NCBI RefSeq assembly: GCF_010389155.1
Contig: NC_057766.1
Location: forward strand, 38,511,516-38,575,515
Reading direction: 5' to 3'
DNA: 64,000 nt
Source: Erigeron canadensis
Lineage: Eukaryota > Streptophyta > Magnoliopsida > Asterales > Asteraceae
The notes under the pieces were generated by a model. The model was not told the origin of the DNA. It ran no database searches and saw only the letters and a list, made by a program, of their open reading frames with translations. The position numbers were made by a program, and so were the translations under genes. Below are positions 11,444 to 24,407 of this stretch, piece after piece; position 1 is the stretch's first letter; each line of letters opens with the position of its first letter.

Positions 11444-13740
11444 TATACTTTGAGAATTGCTATATATTTTCATAAATATCTTCCTAAAAATCCTTAACAA
11501 TTATGATACTTGATAAAATTTTAGGTTGATTTAAATATCTGAGTTAAGTTATTTATCATTTTCTAAATCAAATGGTTAAATTAAAAAAAAAACTTTTAAA
11601 ATATACATATAGTTTATAGGTAAAATAAAACAAGTATTAAAGTTAAATAAATAAAACAATAAGTTTTCATTTAACGAAAAATAATGTGCATCATGAAAAT
11701 CATCATGCATCAATATATATTTGTGTTTCATGAATTTTCGTGCATCAATTTTATCATAATCTAAGATTCAAGATCTTGTTCTATTTGATTTACTTTAATA
11801 CTTGTTTTGCAATAATCAACTCATATACATATAATGTAATTATAACACCTATAAAATGAATTCGCGTTAACTGTAAAGCTAGTTGGTTGGCAACTGGCTC
11901 AATTGCTTGTCTGCTTGCTTTGTTTTTTTTTTTTTTTAATGAACGTGTTATTCAACTATCATTATGCTTTTTTTTTAAATAATTTTTTTGTGTTTTTTTA
12001 TTTAAATCATTAAATCTTTTAGTTTTTTTTATACCATTAAAGTTTATGTTTAACAAATTGATTTTTTATTTTTATTTTTTCCAAAAATTCATAAATACTG
12101 TTTATCAATAAATTTTAATAGGAGATATAATTTTTTAAGAAAATGATAAATCCTCTTAATCAATTTTCATAAAAATCCTCCTAATTATAAGAGCATAACA
12201 CTTGATATAATCAAAAAATGAAATTAGAAAAAGGAATGAGTAATGTTCAAAAAAAAAAAGAAATGAGTTAATTACACTTGTCATATTTTAAGATTTTTTA
12301 AAAAAATTATTAGGCTATTTATTAAAAGAATATATTATTTTCTCATTTTTTTATTTTATTTTGAAAGACAGAATGGATATATGACTAACACGCCCAAGGT
12401 TGGAGAACTCGTGACTCGAACTCGACTTGGCAATGAGGGGAATCAGGAGTTTTTGGAGACTCAGACTCGACTCGGAGAGAACTCGGATTGGGATTTTATA
12501 TACAAACATAAGTATTTTTGAAATTATATGTAATAAACTTTAAAAATATCTTCCAAACTTCAAATTTTAACATAGTAACATAATAATTCAAAGCTTGAAA
12601 ACCAAACATAAGATTTGTTGATAGATTCATGCTTCATCATCATTTTATTTGTATTGAGGTAAGAGAACTCGTGACTCAGACTCGACTCGACAATATAAGA
12701 AGTCAAAAGTTTATTTTGGATACTCGACTAACTCGGAAGAATTTTACAACCTTCCTAATACCCTAACTTTGATGCGCTTCCATTTTTTATATACGAGTAG
12801 TTAAGCTTTGTCATTGGCATAGTTGACTTTGTCACTATTTTAGACCATCCTTCTTTTTAGCACACCATCATTTAAAATGTACCACTATTAGTCTGAGCAT
12901 TTTAATCAAATGAGCAAAGTGAGTTGTCCGACTTTGACTACTAGTTTTAAAGGTCACAAGATATTTATTTCGTACAATCAAGTAAAAAACTTCCTAAATA
13001 TCAACAAGAGTTAAACGGATTTAATTGGTCAGAAAAAATCGAGTCAACCCAACCCGAATAATGAGAAATTTCTTGTTTATCTTAAGGGAAGTGATCTGTA
13101 CAACATCAGATTTTGACCGTACACCACCAAACATGCAATGTAGTATTGGACTATACAACACTCTAAAACACAAAAACAGGTGGTGTACAGATCATCTTAA
13201 ACTGAAATGTTTGTATCCGATCCTTGTTTTATGCAAGAAATAAGACTTGAGCTCGATGTTTGATTGATTTGTCATTTTCAGAATATTTCTTAAAAGATCC
13301 ATCTCGACTTAGCTTGTAGATAATTCTATAGAAACTTAAATACAAATCATAAGTCGAATAATTGATTCTAGTTTTACTCATTGGACCGGTTTAACTAGTC
13401 ATATTTAATCAACTCATCCGTATACATCCGATACTTTAATTAAACCGTATATATTTGAGTCAATAATATTTTTCGTTTTCAAAATCTAAAATAATAAAAG
13501 CTCTTCTGTTTTGTATCTACAACTACTTTTGTTGTAGTGAGACTGTGAGGGTTTATAGTTATTAAAAAGAAATGATATTCATATAACACAATTTGACAAT
13601 CCACAACAATATTTGCTTTATGCAGTTATACTATGTACAATAAAATTTATATCTTTGTTGTAGATGACAATAAATTATGCAGTTATACTATGTATCATTC
13701 TCCTTATTAAAAGAGCACACCTTTAACAAAATTAGAGTTC
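11444..13740. other. Intergenic DNA; dispersed repeat around ACTCGTGACTC
   Basis: At 12395-12490 and 12660-12745 there are related stretches with ACTCGTGACTC, GACTCGACTCGG and similar words, probably one decayed dispersed repeat. The rest is AT-rich with long A and T runs. I see no gene before the RING-finger promoter region. Confidence 0.35.
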
Positions 13741-13767
13741 TACTTGAAACAACTCCATAGTTGAGGG

Positions 13768-14233
13768 TATATAACAACCACCCCTATAAAATTTTGTGTC
13801 CTTTCTAAATCACTTTCATTTTACAGTTTACTCCACACTCTACTGCCTCTTTCATTCCTATATTCCCAATCACAAAAATCCACCATTTTTTTTTTATTGT
13901 TGATTCTTCCAGCTTCATCAACACCCACATAAAAAAGATTCAACCTTTGCCCAAAAAATACAATATATTATTGATTCATAGTTTGTCTATGAGACAAACA
14001 ATGAGATTTCTTGAAGATATATACAACAAAGATACAAGAACATATAAATACAAAGTTTCTTCATTTGGTTCTAGAGAGACAAAGATACAAAAATATGACA
14101 TAGTTTTAGAATTATAGGTTTTTGTATAGTTGATGATGATGATGATGTGAGCATAAGTCATCGTTAATTATTAGTGTGTCTTTTTTTTAGAAAAAAAAGA
14201 AAAAAAAGAAAAAGGTTTTTGGGGGAATAGAAT
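13768..14233 (+). promoter_or_regulatory. Candidate promoter and leader of the RING-H2 gene
   Basis: TATA-like elements TATATAA (about 13768) and TATAAAA (about 13785) precede a CT-rich stretch and then the ATG at 14234. The leader inferred from these boxes contains several upstream ATGs (for example near 13990), which could reduce translation or could lie in an unseen 5' intron. An in-frame TAG two codons before the chosen ATG supports that start. Confidence 0.35.
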
Positions 14234-16966
14234 ATGATGTCTCCTGGGATTAATTTAGTGATGACTGTAGTTGGATTTACTATGAGTACTATGTTTATTG
14301 TGTTTGTGTGTACAAGACTTATATGTGCTCGGATTCATTACATATCTGCAAGAAGATCTTTTCGCATGTCTTCTAGATCCGATCTCAACTCTGTAAGTAT
14401 CCATTCTTTTTGAATTATTACTCTATGTGTATATGTATATTTAAATATCTGTGTGTTTATATGTTTACATATCGCATTCAACCTCATTTGTGTATTAGTT
14501 GAGCTTTTAAAAAAATATATTAAAATTTCAATTCAGGTATAAATTTATAGTTCTGAATGTTTAGAGGCTTATTTTTGTGGCTTCTGCTAAGTGCATAAAA
14601 ATGTATTAAATTTTGAGGGTATGCTTATCTTTAAGAGTGTGTTTGGGATTACAAATTTCATTTGAAGTAAACACCTTCTAAGGGGCTTTCAAAAGATGCA
14701 ACCTTTTTTCTTCTGAAATAAAGCTAAAAAAAGCACAATATGCTGATTGATTACAACTTATTTCATAGTAAAATTTAGAAAAATGGACACACTTTTATTT
14801 CCTAAAGACGAAATAAATTGAGTATAGTTGATATTGTTGTTGTTGAAATAAATGGGTTAGTTATATGAATGAGTAGTCCTTTAATCTAACTGTGGCAAAC
14901 TGTAAATTTACAAAAGTTAGAAGTTCATGTATGATGTATCACCAAAAACAGTGTTGAAATTCCAACTATATAGTTGTCTTTATCAATTCTGGTAGTGTGA
15001 CTATGAGTATCTGACAAGTGGCCGGTCTCAAAGCAATAGCTTTAGGTGAATGGCCTATAATGAAAATGCAAATAAAAGGGACCAAAATTGTACATAAAAG
15101 GATAAAATTTGAAACTTGCACCTATGTTATTATTCCTCAAGTGGTACTTGTGTTTGTAAAGGTATGTTTCTGATGGGGGTCCAGTTATTATAGTATCAAG
15201 TTAGGCATCTAGTCTTGTTTTTTATCTCCCATTTAGTAACTTTAAGCCCAAAAGGGATTTTGTATACCAACTGATTGTTTGTGTGAGATTCGGTTAGGCA
15301 ATTGGTCTTTCCGTTCATGTTTATCTTTGATTCTTGCTGTATTTTCTACAAAGGAGTATACCAATCAATACTTGTGTTTCTTGAATTTGAATATTTGATT
15401 GATGATCACATCTCATTTTTTTCCCGTATTTTTTTGTGGTTCAGTTGGAGCGTGGTGGGCGTGGTGCTGAACCTTTCGTTGCAGCAAGCTTCCCTACTAA
15501 GAAGTATAGTGATCCGTTCTTTTCTTGTGCAAAAGATGCCCAGTAAGTAAACTTTAAAGCTAGTTGATTTATACCAAACTGCACTTCATAAAGAGTCTTT
15601 GATCAATGCTTTTAAGATTATTTTCTTCTTTTTTTAACGCAAATGCTTATACACTCATCACTCACCTTTAAGACATCCTGTCCAAATTAAGACTTGAATC
15701 AGCAAACTGTTGGTTAGTGTGTCACCCTGCTTATAAAGCTAGATTAAGGCTTTCTGGAAACTTTGCCAAAAATAGCATTTCTAGTTTTATATTTGAATAT
15801 TGTTTAGAAACGTGTTACAACTTTCAATAACCTTTTTTTGCCATGACTAGTAAGATAGTTTTCGTGTTTGTAAGTTTTTAGCCTATTTGATAAGAAAAAT
15901 TTGACCTATATATTATTTAGATGGAAGACGTTTGTAAGTCCTAAACTGTTCTGTCAAGATTTAAAATGGTCATCATCATTCAGCTTTTCGGCAGAAGTTC
16001 ATTTACAAACAATAGTTTGAATGAAAAGCTGATTGGTTGGCATGTATAGGTCAAACTTTTTCAAATGGGTAAGGTGGAAATCATGCATTGCTTTTGAACT
16101 ATTTAGATTGCTTCAAGGGATCAATGCTGTGTATTATATTATAGATCAAGATCATAGTCAAACTGATAAGAACTAATCTTTACGATTTCTAAATACAAAG
16201 TTTAGACAAGTTGTATAGAGTTTTTATCAAGATTTATAAGGGTCAATCTCTGCTAAAGAACTTGTATACCCACACAACTTTGAAGTTCAAAATGAAAAAC
16301 TGATGGTCTGACTTGAAAAAGTCATTATCATATGAAGGGGTTGAAATCGAAATTTTTTGCTTGTTTCAAGGGATCAATACTGTATTTTATGTTGTAAGCG
16401 AAGTTAACTTTATACTTAAATATCTTCGATTAGAGTTGTTAACGTCATATAGCCTAACATCTTCCATCTTATGACAGTATTATACTCAATGAAATTTTAA
16501 TGGATTTTTAATTGTTTGGTTGACTTTTGGCTGTGTTGACTGTTGACCATTTCAAACTTAGCATCTTCTTACCCATTTTTTTTAATCTTGTAGATGCATA
16601 GTTTGTCTTTCGGAATATCACGCTGACGATACACTTCGCATTCTTCCTTTCTGTGGACACTTTTTCCATTCGTCGTGTATCGACATATGGCTGCAGCAGC
16701 ACTGCACGTGTCCTGTTTGTCGAGTCTCGTTACGTGAAATCTTTGACAAACGGTGTCTAATGCAACCCATGTTCAGTTCAGCCGTCCGATTCTCATCAAG
16801 AGCTGATGACACTCACAGGATGAGCCCCACCACTGATGGTCAACCTCAGTCAACTAACGTCGAACAAGAAGCTGATGAACTGAACAGCTCAAACATGAAC
16901 CAGAACAGTCCAGCCACCCCCAAAGTTTTGGGAAACAAACATTTTGAAAGCGCATCAGATGCTTAA
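14234..16966 (+). CDS. RING-H2 finger protein, ATL type (E3 ubiquitin ligase)
   Basis: The coding exons are 14234-14392, 15445-15542 and 16594-16966, all with GT-AG introns and compatible phases, giving 209 residues. Residues 7-31 form one hydrophobic membrane segment followed by a basic stretch. The RING-H2 domain lies in exon 3, with C87, C90, C106, H108, H111, C114, C125 and C128; W118 and P126 match the ATL consensus. The tail (about 145-209) is Ser/Asn/Gln-rich and probably disordered. By family knowledge, ATL proteins are membrane-anchored E3 ligases that bring an E2 to substrates, often in defence or hormone responses; the substrate cannot be read here. Most ATL genes are intronless. 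This intron-containing layout resembles the ATL7/58/59 subgroup, an inference from memory. I see no clear GLD motif before the RING. Confidence 0.88.
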
Positions 16967-17207
16967 GAGCTCTTAAACTGCAATCCAAGTTTGCAGCTTA
17001 TAAAGTTATGAGTGTTGATAAAATGTTAATGATGTCAAAGTGTTTTAATGGTCGTGTAGTGATTCGTTTGTTTTGTTAGTGTGTGTAAATATCTAAAAAT
17101 CAGCAGAGTTTGATAAGTAGATTGTTTTTGCCACAGTTGTAAACATATATAGAAAGTTGCTTTTAATAATTAACCCCTCGTAAAAAAAACCCAACTTATA
17201 TTAAGTA

Positions 17208-19089
17208 CTAGTACTAATACCCGTGTTGCACGGTTGACTTATAGTTATTTATAATTATTTATTTTAATGGTTGTAATAACAGCGCATAAAAAACTTTATT
17301 TGATATATAATATAACGGTTTGATACAATATATGTCATACAATACGAATTTGTTAATGCTAATGTGGTATGTCTCAAAACTAATAAAGAAACTTCATATT
17401 TTTCATACATAACGCTGTTTTAATTTTATATGTAAAAATAAAAAGAATACAAAAGCAAGTGTTGTGATAATAATCAAGTATTAATCATAATAACACATAG
17501 AAGAATTAAGTAAATATTTTCAAAATCGATTTTGGATAATAATCCTATACAATCAATATTCGAAAATATATACATATAACCAAGGGAGGAAAACTTACCG
17601 ACACAAATATGGTTGCAAACATAAAAAGCAACAGCCGAAATATTATCTTTCTATTACATTGAATCAAAAAAAATTAAAAATAAATTAATGAATAAAATGA
17701 CTTATACAGAAAGTGGGTAATAATTATAATTATCTCAAAACATAGATCATCTTTTAAAACCGGATACTAAAAACTAAATAGTAAAGCGACTCGTGCCATG
17801 CTATAAAAAGAAGATTACATTGTGTATTTATAGACAATGAATATACACATCGAATGCAAGGATTTGGATATATATAATTCACTTTAATATTAGACATATA
17901 TGAAACAGATAGATAGATAATATTATATTAAGGGTTTTTCTAATGTGTGCCCTGTAGGCACATAATATGAATTAAATGATCCATCCTAATTTCCATATAT
18001 ACTACATAATTAACATTTTATAATCTTTCCGTTTTTCACCAAGTTCCTATTTTGTACTTTCTTAAAATAAGTTAATTATGCCATTCAATTTTGTTAAAAT
18101 GAATTAACATGTTCACTTCTTTCCTCAAAGCTTAGAAACAAAATGTTTAATATGTTTGACTTAAACATCATATATTGACTTACAAAAGAGATTAAAAAAG
18201 CAAAATAACAATTAAATTCTAATTCTTTTTAAGAACTAACAAATTAAAATTTCACAGAGAAAACATGATTTAATTTTGATTTCTTTGTTCTTTTGTATGA
18301 TTTATCGCTTTAGCCTCCGGATATCCTTCATGATGACAAAAGAAATCTCGTCGTTTCTTTTCATCATTTTTGTTAACAAACTTTCCCCTTCTAATCGAAA
18401 ATCCATTGTGTTTTGCAAAATTTTGGTACAAAATAACGTTTTTTTGTCACTAAGAAAACATTGACCTATAAAGGGTTTATCCAAAATTTCTTTTGTGCCT
18501 TCATAATTCTCATCATGACTTGCAAAACTTTTTTTTTTGGAATATCATGTAAATCAAATAAATGATTTTTAATCATTTTGCAAATAAAATGTATAAAATA
18601 AAAACATACTAATTGATCATAAAATGTATAAACAAGTTATATAGATTCCGTGAATAAGAAAGGAGGGAATCTTTAAGTGGGAAAATTTTTGTGAAAGTAA
18701 TATGTATAAAAAGAGGATAAATTACTTAGAAAAATAAAGTTTATGTTAGCCCAATTTTAGCTAGAGTTAATATTACGTTGTGCTAATAGATGAAATATTA
18801 AGTGTAATATAGACTTAAATTAAGTAAGGGTAAAATAAAGATAGATGGAAAAAGAAAAGATTAAAAGCTATTAATTGTGTATTATATATGGAAATTGGGG
18901 TGGATCATTTAATTCATATTATGTACCTACAGGGCACACATTAGAAAAACCCTTATATTAATTATTCAATAGTATTTGATAGTTATAAGGAAACTTTAGA
19001 TTAGGATTTTAAAAGGGACACGTGTCGTCTAAAGAGTGAGCCAAGTGTTTATCAAAGAAGACCTCAATTTGTTTTAGTTTATTGGTAGA
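17208..19089 (-). mobile_element. Helitron-like element with a nested MULE-type MITE
   Basis: The 3' terminus on the minus strand has the hairpin CCGTGCAACACGG followed by TATTAGTACTAG, at 17208 on +, preceded by A. The 5' terminus reads TCTACCAATAAAC, at 19089, with T beyond it. A|T insertion, a TC start, a 3' hairpin and a CTAG end fit a Helitron. It begins about 240 bp after the RING-H2 stop codon. The 1,021-bp element at 17932-18952 is inserted into it. Confidence 0.5.
17932..18952. mobile_element. MULE-type element with about 100-bp TIRs and 9-bp TSD
   Basis: Both ends read inward as GGGTTTTTCTAATGTGTGCC and stay nearly identical for about 100 bp. A perfect 9-bp duplication, TTATATTAA, flanks it at 17923-17931 and 18953-18961. 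Nine-base duplications with GGG-type long inverted repeats are typical of Mutator-like elements. I see no transposase, so it is non-autonomous. Confidence 0.8.
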
Positions 19090-19269
19090 TTAGCTATTAA
19101 GTATTAACAAAATAAAATAAAATTGCATGCTGTTTAATTACTTGGCCATTTATATGAGTGTGGGCCGCGTAGCAAGCCTGGCAACTGCCAAATGAATTAC
19201 GAGGGCTTCAAAATGAAAAAAGATATATTTGGGCCTTTCCATAGACCCTGATGAAGAAATTGGGTTAAT

Positions 19270-19545
19270 GAAACCACACCAAGTAGACATGGGCAAAAAA
19301 AACCAGGATGTCAAAAACCGATTAGTTTGGAACCGGTTCACTTTTGGATCTAAAAATTGGTTCCGGACCGGTTCCAAAGCGATTTGGATTTTTGGTAAAT
19401 TAAAACCAAAAATAAAAATTGGTCAAACATTGACTAAGAGCCGGTTTTGGTTCTTGAAGAACCTGTTCCAGTAAACATTGACCGGAACCGTTTTTGGTTC
19501 CGAACCAGTTCCTGCAAGAACCGCATTGTGGACACGTCTAATACC
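19270..19545. repeat. Low-complexity GGAACCGGTTCC-type repeat
   Basis: Words such as GGTTCCGGACCGGTTCC and AACCGGTTC recur in both orientations. This is a degenerate dispersed repeat seen near some plant DNA transposons. I could not define its ends. Confidence 0.35.
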
Positions 19546-19993
19546 AAGTGAGAGCAGATTGTCTTTTTTTGTTGAAATATTATAATTCTCTATAACAACC
19601 TACTAATCCAAAGGTTTTAGTCTATTAAAACTATTATTTTGTGAGGTTTTAAGATAAATTCGCGTCTTGCTTAAAAATCAATTTATGTTGTTGTGAGAAT
19701 CAAAGATTTTTTATCAAAATTATGCGTCTAGTCATAAGATATCAAAATTTTCATGAGTTGTGTTTAAGCAATGTACACGGTTTATATTATCATGACTATA
19801 AAGTAACTGTATATTGCATAGACAATTAGTTACAAAGTTATAGTACTATCTAAGAAAGAGATCCTATATGACACAAACCTATCTAACAATCCATAACATT
19901 AATGCATATAATCCTTTTAACTAAAGAGACAGACTTCGGAAGTTTTGTTGTTAAATTGAGGCATATAGAGCTGATGATTCTATTTATGTTATA

Positions 19994-20406
19994 CGAGAGC
20001 AAGTACCCGCACGTTGCGGTGGTAAAATAATGAGGGTGATAGGTCATAGAGTGTGATAGGTCATAAGAGGTGATACGTCATAGAGTGTCATATATAGTCA
20101 AATGTCTTAGACGTACGGGCTCCGTTATCGGAATTAAAAATTCGTCGAAAGTATATCAAATGAATAACATCTCTAATGAAAGAGCATAAAATTTTAAGAA
20201 CACCCATATAACTTTTATAATTTACGGTTATTGAGATAAAAAATTTTGAAAGAATTAGAGGAATAAAATGATTTATGATGGAGAGAGAAAGTTGTATGCA
20301 TTGATGTATGGTATATCATGCATTATCATTTGTACATTGTTGAAATTAAATGGTAAAAGTTGAAAAGTGAATTTATTTTATAATACCGTATAGATATAAA
20401 TATAGA
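19994..20406 (-). mobile_element. Helitron-like element, family A copy 2
   Basis: Read on the minus strand it starts TCTATATTTATATCTATACG and ends with the GC-rich hairpin region CCGCAACGTGCGGG and then TTGCTCTCG. The flanks are A on the left and T on the right. It is homologous to 7002-7420 and 25113-25534. The terminal hairpin is best preserved in this copy. Confidence 0.6.
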
Positions 20407-21366
20407 TGAATTACCAAATGTATGTAATCAATTTTAACTATGGGTGGCAATTGGGAAGAATAAAGTGGATGCGAGATCTTCTAAAACTCGAGACCATTCC
20501 GACTTTCACGTCTTCTAGTAGTAACATTTAATGTGAGCAAGTATAGTTGGCAATGGCAACCTAAGTTTTTAGGTATTTATTAATGTCTTTTAAAAGAACC
20601 ACTTTTTCTTGGTGAGCACTAATAAATTTGCAAATAATTATGAGTAATGGCATTGAACACATCATTATTGATTTTGTTTGTCCTATATATTTCTACAGTA
20701 ATCCGTATAAGATTACCATTTTTTAAAAACTTTATAAATAGTAAACAGACAATGAATACTTCCTTTCTACCATCAAAACAATATGTGGTTGCATTGTCAC
20801 TAACATGTGAATCCATTAAATGTAGAAGACAGGTCACGGCCATTGATTGCCGTGGTACTATAAGTATATCCGTGTAATACGTATTGGTGAATAAATTTTC
20901 AGAAAGTTTATTTTTTTTGTTATAATTATTAAATATTTGGTAATTATGAAAAAAAAAAAAGGATCAATACCTAGCTTGGACTCTAACTCTTGTTGAATGG
21001 ATCAATGGACACTGTAACTCTCTCAGGAACTCCTAAGTCCACCCCTGACTTTTTCGTTAAAAAATTGTAAGGTAAGAACAGAAGAATGTGTGGTTGAAAT
21101 GTTCAATTAATATTTTCTTTTAGTATAAGAAAATCTGACATCAGATACACAATTACCTAGATTTAAAAATGTTCGTTGAGAAGTTGTGGATATGATGGTT
21201 ATGGTGTAGGATAAATAGGCAGACATCATTCCTATACGAGCATTCACTACGTTGGCAAAACTATGACAATGAGCTAGGATGTTAATGTAGGCGTCCTCGT
21301 CCAACATATGCTAAAACCTACATCGAGATGATCTATTTCATTACGGATACTATCAACAAACCTAAC
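20407..21366. other. Intergenic DNA, no gene seen
   Basis: The short ORFs on both strands overlap one another and show no recognisable motif. Confidence 0.4.
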
Positions 21367-21470
21367 CTTTTTTTTGAACATTCAGTTGAGATATGACATT
21401 AGGAAAAACCTTACCGTATAAAGGCGGAGCCTTGCACGTATTCAAGACAACGAGATGTTGACAATGGGTC
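21367..21470 (-). mobile_element. SINE-like fragment with poly-A tail, minus strand
   Basis: On the minus strand, TCAACATCTCGTTGTCT, then a TATACGGTAAGG-like stretch, CCTAATGTCA and an A run align with the copy at 61960-62149. The 5' part with the pol III boxes is missing, so this is a 5'-truncated copy. Confidence 0.45.
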
Positions 21471-21728
21471 ATTATAATTATTGGAAGGGAAAAACACAAG
21501 ATTGGTCATCCCTAGACCCCAAAATTTCTATACTTTCTGAAACTTTAATTACATAACCCCCATCAAAAACATCATACAACTATTTTTTTTTCTCACCTAA
21601 CAAAAAAAAGTGAGTAATCACAATTTTTCTTTTTACTTTCTATTAAATAACAGTATAACACCACCATCACCATAGACAACCATTCCACCGTAGTCATCGT
21701 TCCATCACACATTTGCTATGTTGGATTG

Positions 21729-21909
21729 AGATTTCTTAAAGTTAATATCAACTTTATAGGTAAAGTTGATGGATGTGGACCATTGGATTAAAATCAATAG
21801 TTAAGATTAAAAAATTATTTTTAAATCTTAACCTTTGATTTTACTTCAATGGTGAAAATGATCTTAATTTTACCTATAAAGTTAATATAACTTTAGGGAA
21901 TTTCAATCT
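21729..21909. mobile_element. Foldback MITE, class unresolved
   Basis: The two halves are imperfect inverted repeats of about 85 bp. The left arm contains CAACTTTATAGGTAAAGTT and the right arm, read inward, contains AACTTTATAGGTAAAATT. I could not identify a convincing target-site duplication. Confidence 0.5.
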
Positions 21910-22250
21910 TGTAGTAGCAGCTTACATGATGTGTGACGACCTCAATGTGTGTATCAAAGAAGGATGAGACTAATTTGTTATCTGAAAAGGACCAACCAAA
22001 CTTGTTACCAAAGAACTTACTGTTTGACTTTCGACCAATAAATCACTCAAACAAACACCTAAATGTATTTCACTAGATCGCTTATGGAAATCTTTTAAAG
22101 ATTGATACTTATTTTTTTTCTAGCTTTAGTAAAATCAATCAGTCAACTTGCAATGAAGACATATAGTCGGAAAACAACTACGAGTAGTACATTATTGATT
22201 ATTAGTATTCAATAGAGTATAAAGATACAGCTTAAAACATTATATTAAAC
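21910..22250. other. Intergenic DNA, no gene seen
   Basis: AT-rich sequence between the foldback MITE and the inferred 3' UTR of the P450 gene (roughly 22250-22481). I see nothing in it. Confidence 0.4.
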
Positions 22251-22481
22251 AAAGTATGCTATAATTTTTTCAACACCCGAAAGTTTACAAGATGAATCTA
22301 TGTTGCAAAAACATAAAACAAATCAAATAAAACAAAACATCATACCGAACATAAATGCCTAAAGAATTCCTAAATCATATGTAGATCTTGGTATGGGTAT
22401 GATTCCACAAACAAAACGGATACAAACTCAAAGAGTTATCAATTACCCGATTAAAATTTTGTTTTAACCCGATATTCAGTT

Positions 22482-24002
22482 TCAAACTCTTGGTTTGATC
22501 ATAGCTCGAAGACTATTCTTCATCACAACAGTAAACTCCAATTTCTCGCTAAAATCGACCTTAGTCTCTTTCGGGTAAGAACTCCATTCGAATTCTTGAA
22601 CCATTCGGGCTATCATCAAATTAACATGGACCGTGGCCATAGCCAAACCCGGGCATATCCTACGACCCACCCCAAATGGCATCATTTTAACCCCGGTCAC
22701 ACCAGTTATATCCGCATCCTCCCCACCCGTTAAAAACCTATCCGGGTCGAACTTTTTTGGGTTAGTCCATAACTTCGGATCCTCAGCAATAGCGGGCAGA
22801 AAAATCTCTACGTTTGTACCCACCGGTATATCGTACCCCGCTAACCTTGCGGGCTCGGTAACCGAATGAGTTAAAGAAAAATAAGTAGGCGGATGTTTTC
22901 TTAATAACTCTTTTACAACCGCATTCAGATAAGGCATGTTTTCGACATCTTTCTCGTCTACTCTTTTTTCACCAATATTGGCTTTGATCTCTTCATAGAG
23001 CTTTGTTTGAATACTCGGGTTTTCGATAAACCTCGCTATGGCCCACTCGACCGCGGTTCCTGTAGTGTCGGTCCCACCGTTTAGAAACTCTGAACACAAT
23101 GTGACTATCTCGGGATTCGTGGGCGGATGTTTTCTACCTTCAACAGTTAAGTCAAATAACGTGTCGAGATACGAAAACTCTGCTGCGGTCGGATCCGACC
23201 CGGGGTTTTTGACCGCGGCTCGGCGCTGTTCAATGAACGGCACCAGAGTCGCGATCTGTTGCTGCCTTACTTCCGTTGCTCTCTTACGTTGCTTAGAGAA
23301 AAACGGACGTAACAAAGGCAGATAATCATCTATCCTTGGGTCTAACGTGATTAAAACTGTCTTCATCATATCATCCATTTTCTCTATAGTTTTCTCATCC
23401 ATTTCCACACCAAAACACATCGCTAAAAGAATACGAAAAACCGCAAATCTCGCGTTTCTCAACACCCAAACCGCGCCATCGTTCCCCTCCGCCTCGGCTT
23501 TCAAACGTTCAACAAGCTTATCCATCGCGACGTCCCTCACGTTCCTAAACGTGCGTAGTTTACCCGAACTAAGCGCGTTTTGGACCATGTTTCGCCTCAA
23601 AGACCTCCAAACCGGACCGTACATGGACGCATTAACCGTAAACTTGTCACAACTAAAAATGGTCCGGGTCGGGTTTTCCGCGGGCCGGGTTGCAAATACA
23701 GCACCCTTTTCAATCAATGCCTCGTAAGCTAAATCTGCACTAGACAAAATGATCATTGTACGCGATCCCATTCTCAGTGTAAAAATAGGTCCGTAAGTTG
23801 GCAAAAGATCTCGAACATATTGAAAAAACGGCTTTCCTGAACCCGCGACCTGAAATAGATTTCCCACGACTGGCCAACCAGGCGGGCCAGGTGGGAGATT
23901 CACTTTTTTTGATTTAGTGTTCCGCGTGAACGAGAACACTAAACCGGATAACAATAAAGCAATGGTAGCAAAGATTATATGGTAGTAAGGAGAAAGGTCC
24001 AT
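22482..24002 (-). CDS. CYP77A: Cytochrome P450, CYP77A type (intronless)
   Basis: A single exon encodes 506 residues, normal for a microsomal plant P450. I chose the ATG at 24002 because it directly precedes the hydrophobic anchor (about residues 8-25). An in-frame ATG 33 codons upstream would add an atypical extension. The proline-rich hinge LPPGPPGWPVVGN follows the anchor. The I-helix motif GGTDTT is at about 309-314, the K-helix ExxR is E365-R368, and the haem motif FGVGRRICPG has its axial Cys at 450. The sequence throughout resembles CYP77A. By family knowledge, CYP77A enzymes are ER-bound fatty-acid oxygenases (epoxidation or in-chain hydroxylation) in cutin monomer synthesis, reduced by NADPH-P450 reductase. 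Substrate here is inferred. I see no defect. Confidence 0.93.
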   Translation of the reverse strand: MDLSPYYHIIFATIALLLSGLVFSFTRNTKSKKVNLPPGPPGWPVVGNLFQVAGSGKPFFQYVRDLLPTYGPIFTLRMGSRTMIILSSADLAYEALIEKGAVFATRPAENPTRTIFSCDKFTVNASMYGPVWRSLRRNMVQNALSSGKLRTFRNVRDVAMDKLVERLKAEAEGNDGAVWVLRNARFAVFRILLAMCFGVEMDEKTIEKMDDMMKTVLITLDPRIDDYLPLLRPFFSKQRKRATEVRQQQIATLVPFIEQRRAAVKNPGSDPTAAEFSYLDTLFDLTVEGRKHPPTNPEIVTLCSEFLNGGTDTTGTAVEWAIARFIENPSIQTKLYEEIKANIGEKRVDEKDVENMPYLNAVVKELLRKHPPTYFSLTHSVTEPARLAGYDIPVGTNVEIFLPAIAEDPKLWTNPKKFDPDRFLTGGEDADITGVTGVKMMPFGVGRRICPGLAMATVHVNLMIARMVQEFEWSSYPKETKVDFSEKLEFTVVMKNSLRAMIKPRV

Positions 24003-24407
24003 TTTTTGTTTGAGAGAGAGATAGGCTATGAAAATGGAATGTGGAATTTGATGATATTGTGACAATGCGATATATGGAGTATGGAATATGAGGAAATGCA
24101 TGAATTTACAGGTGGGATGTAATTAAGAGGATGCTGCCAACTACATTATTATTATCAATCAAATGTGATAAAGGTGAATTTTTAATGCAGTATTTATTTT
24201 CTTTGTTAAATATATTTTTTGTAGAATTTTTATGTAGCAATATTAGAAAGAAATTAATATGCGAATTAATAATGCGCCTAAATCTTAGGTTGATGATCTT
24301 CCCCACACATTATTGGTCATCATTCATGCTTTACTTGTTTGGTTAATATTTTCATTTTTCCGCATGTAGGTCAAACCTTCTAAATACATTGTGTTTTACT
24401 AATCTAA

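Noticed and set aside
23347..23727. 126-codon ORF on +
   Set aside because: It is the antisense shadow of the P450 coding sequence.
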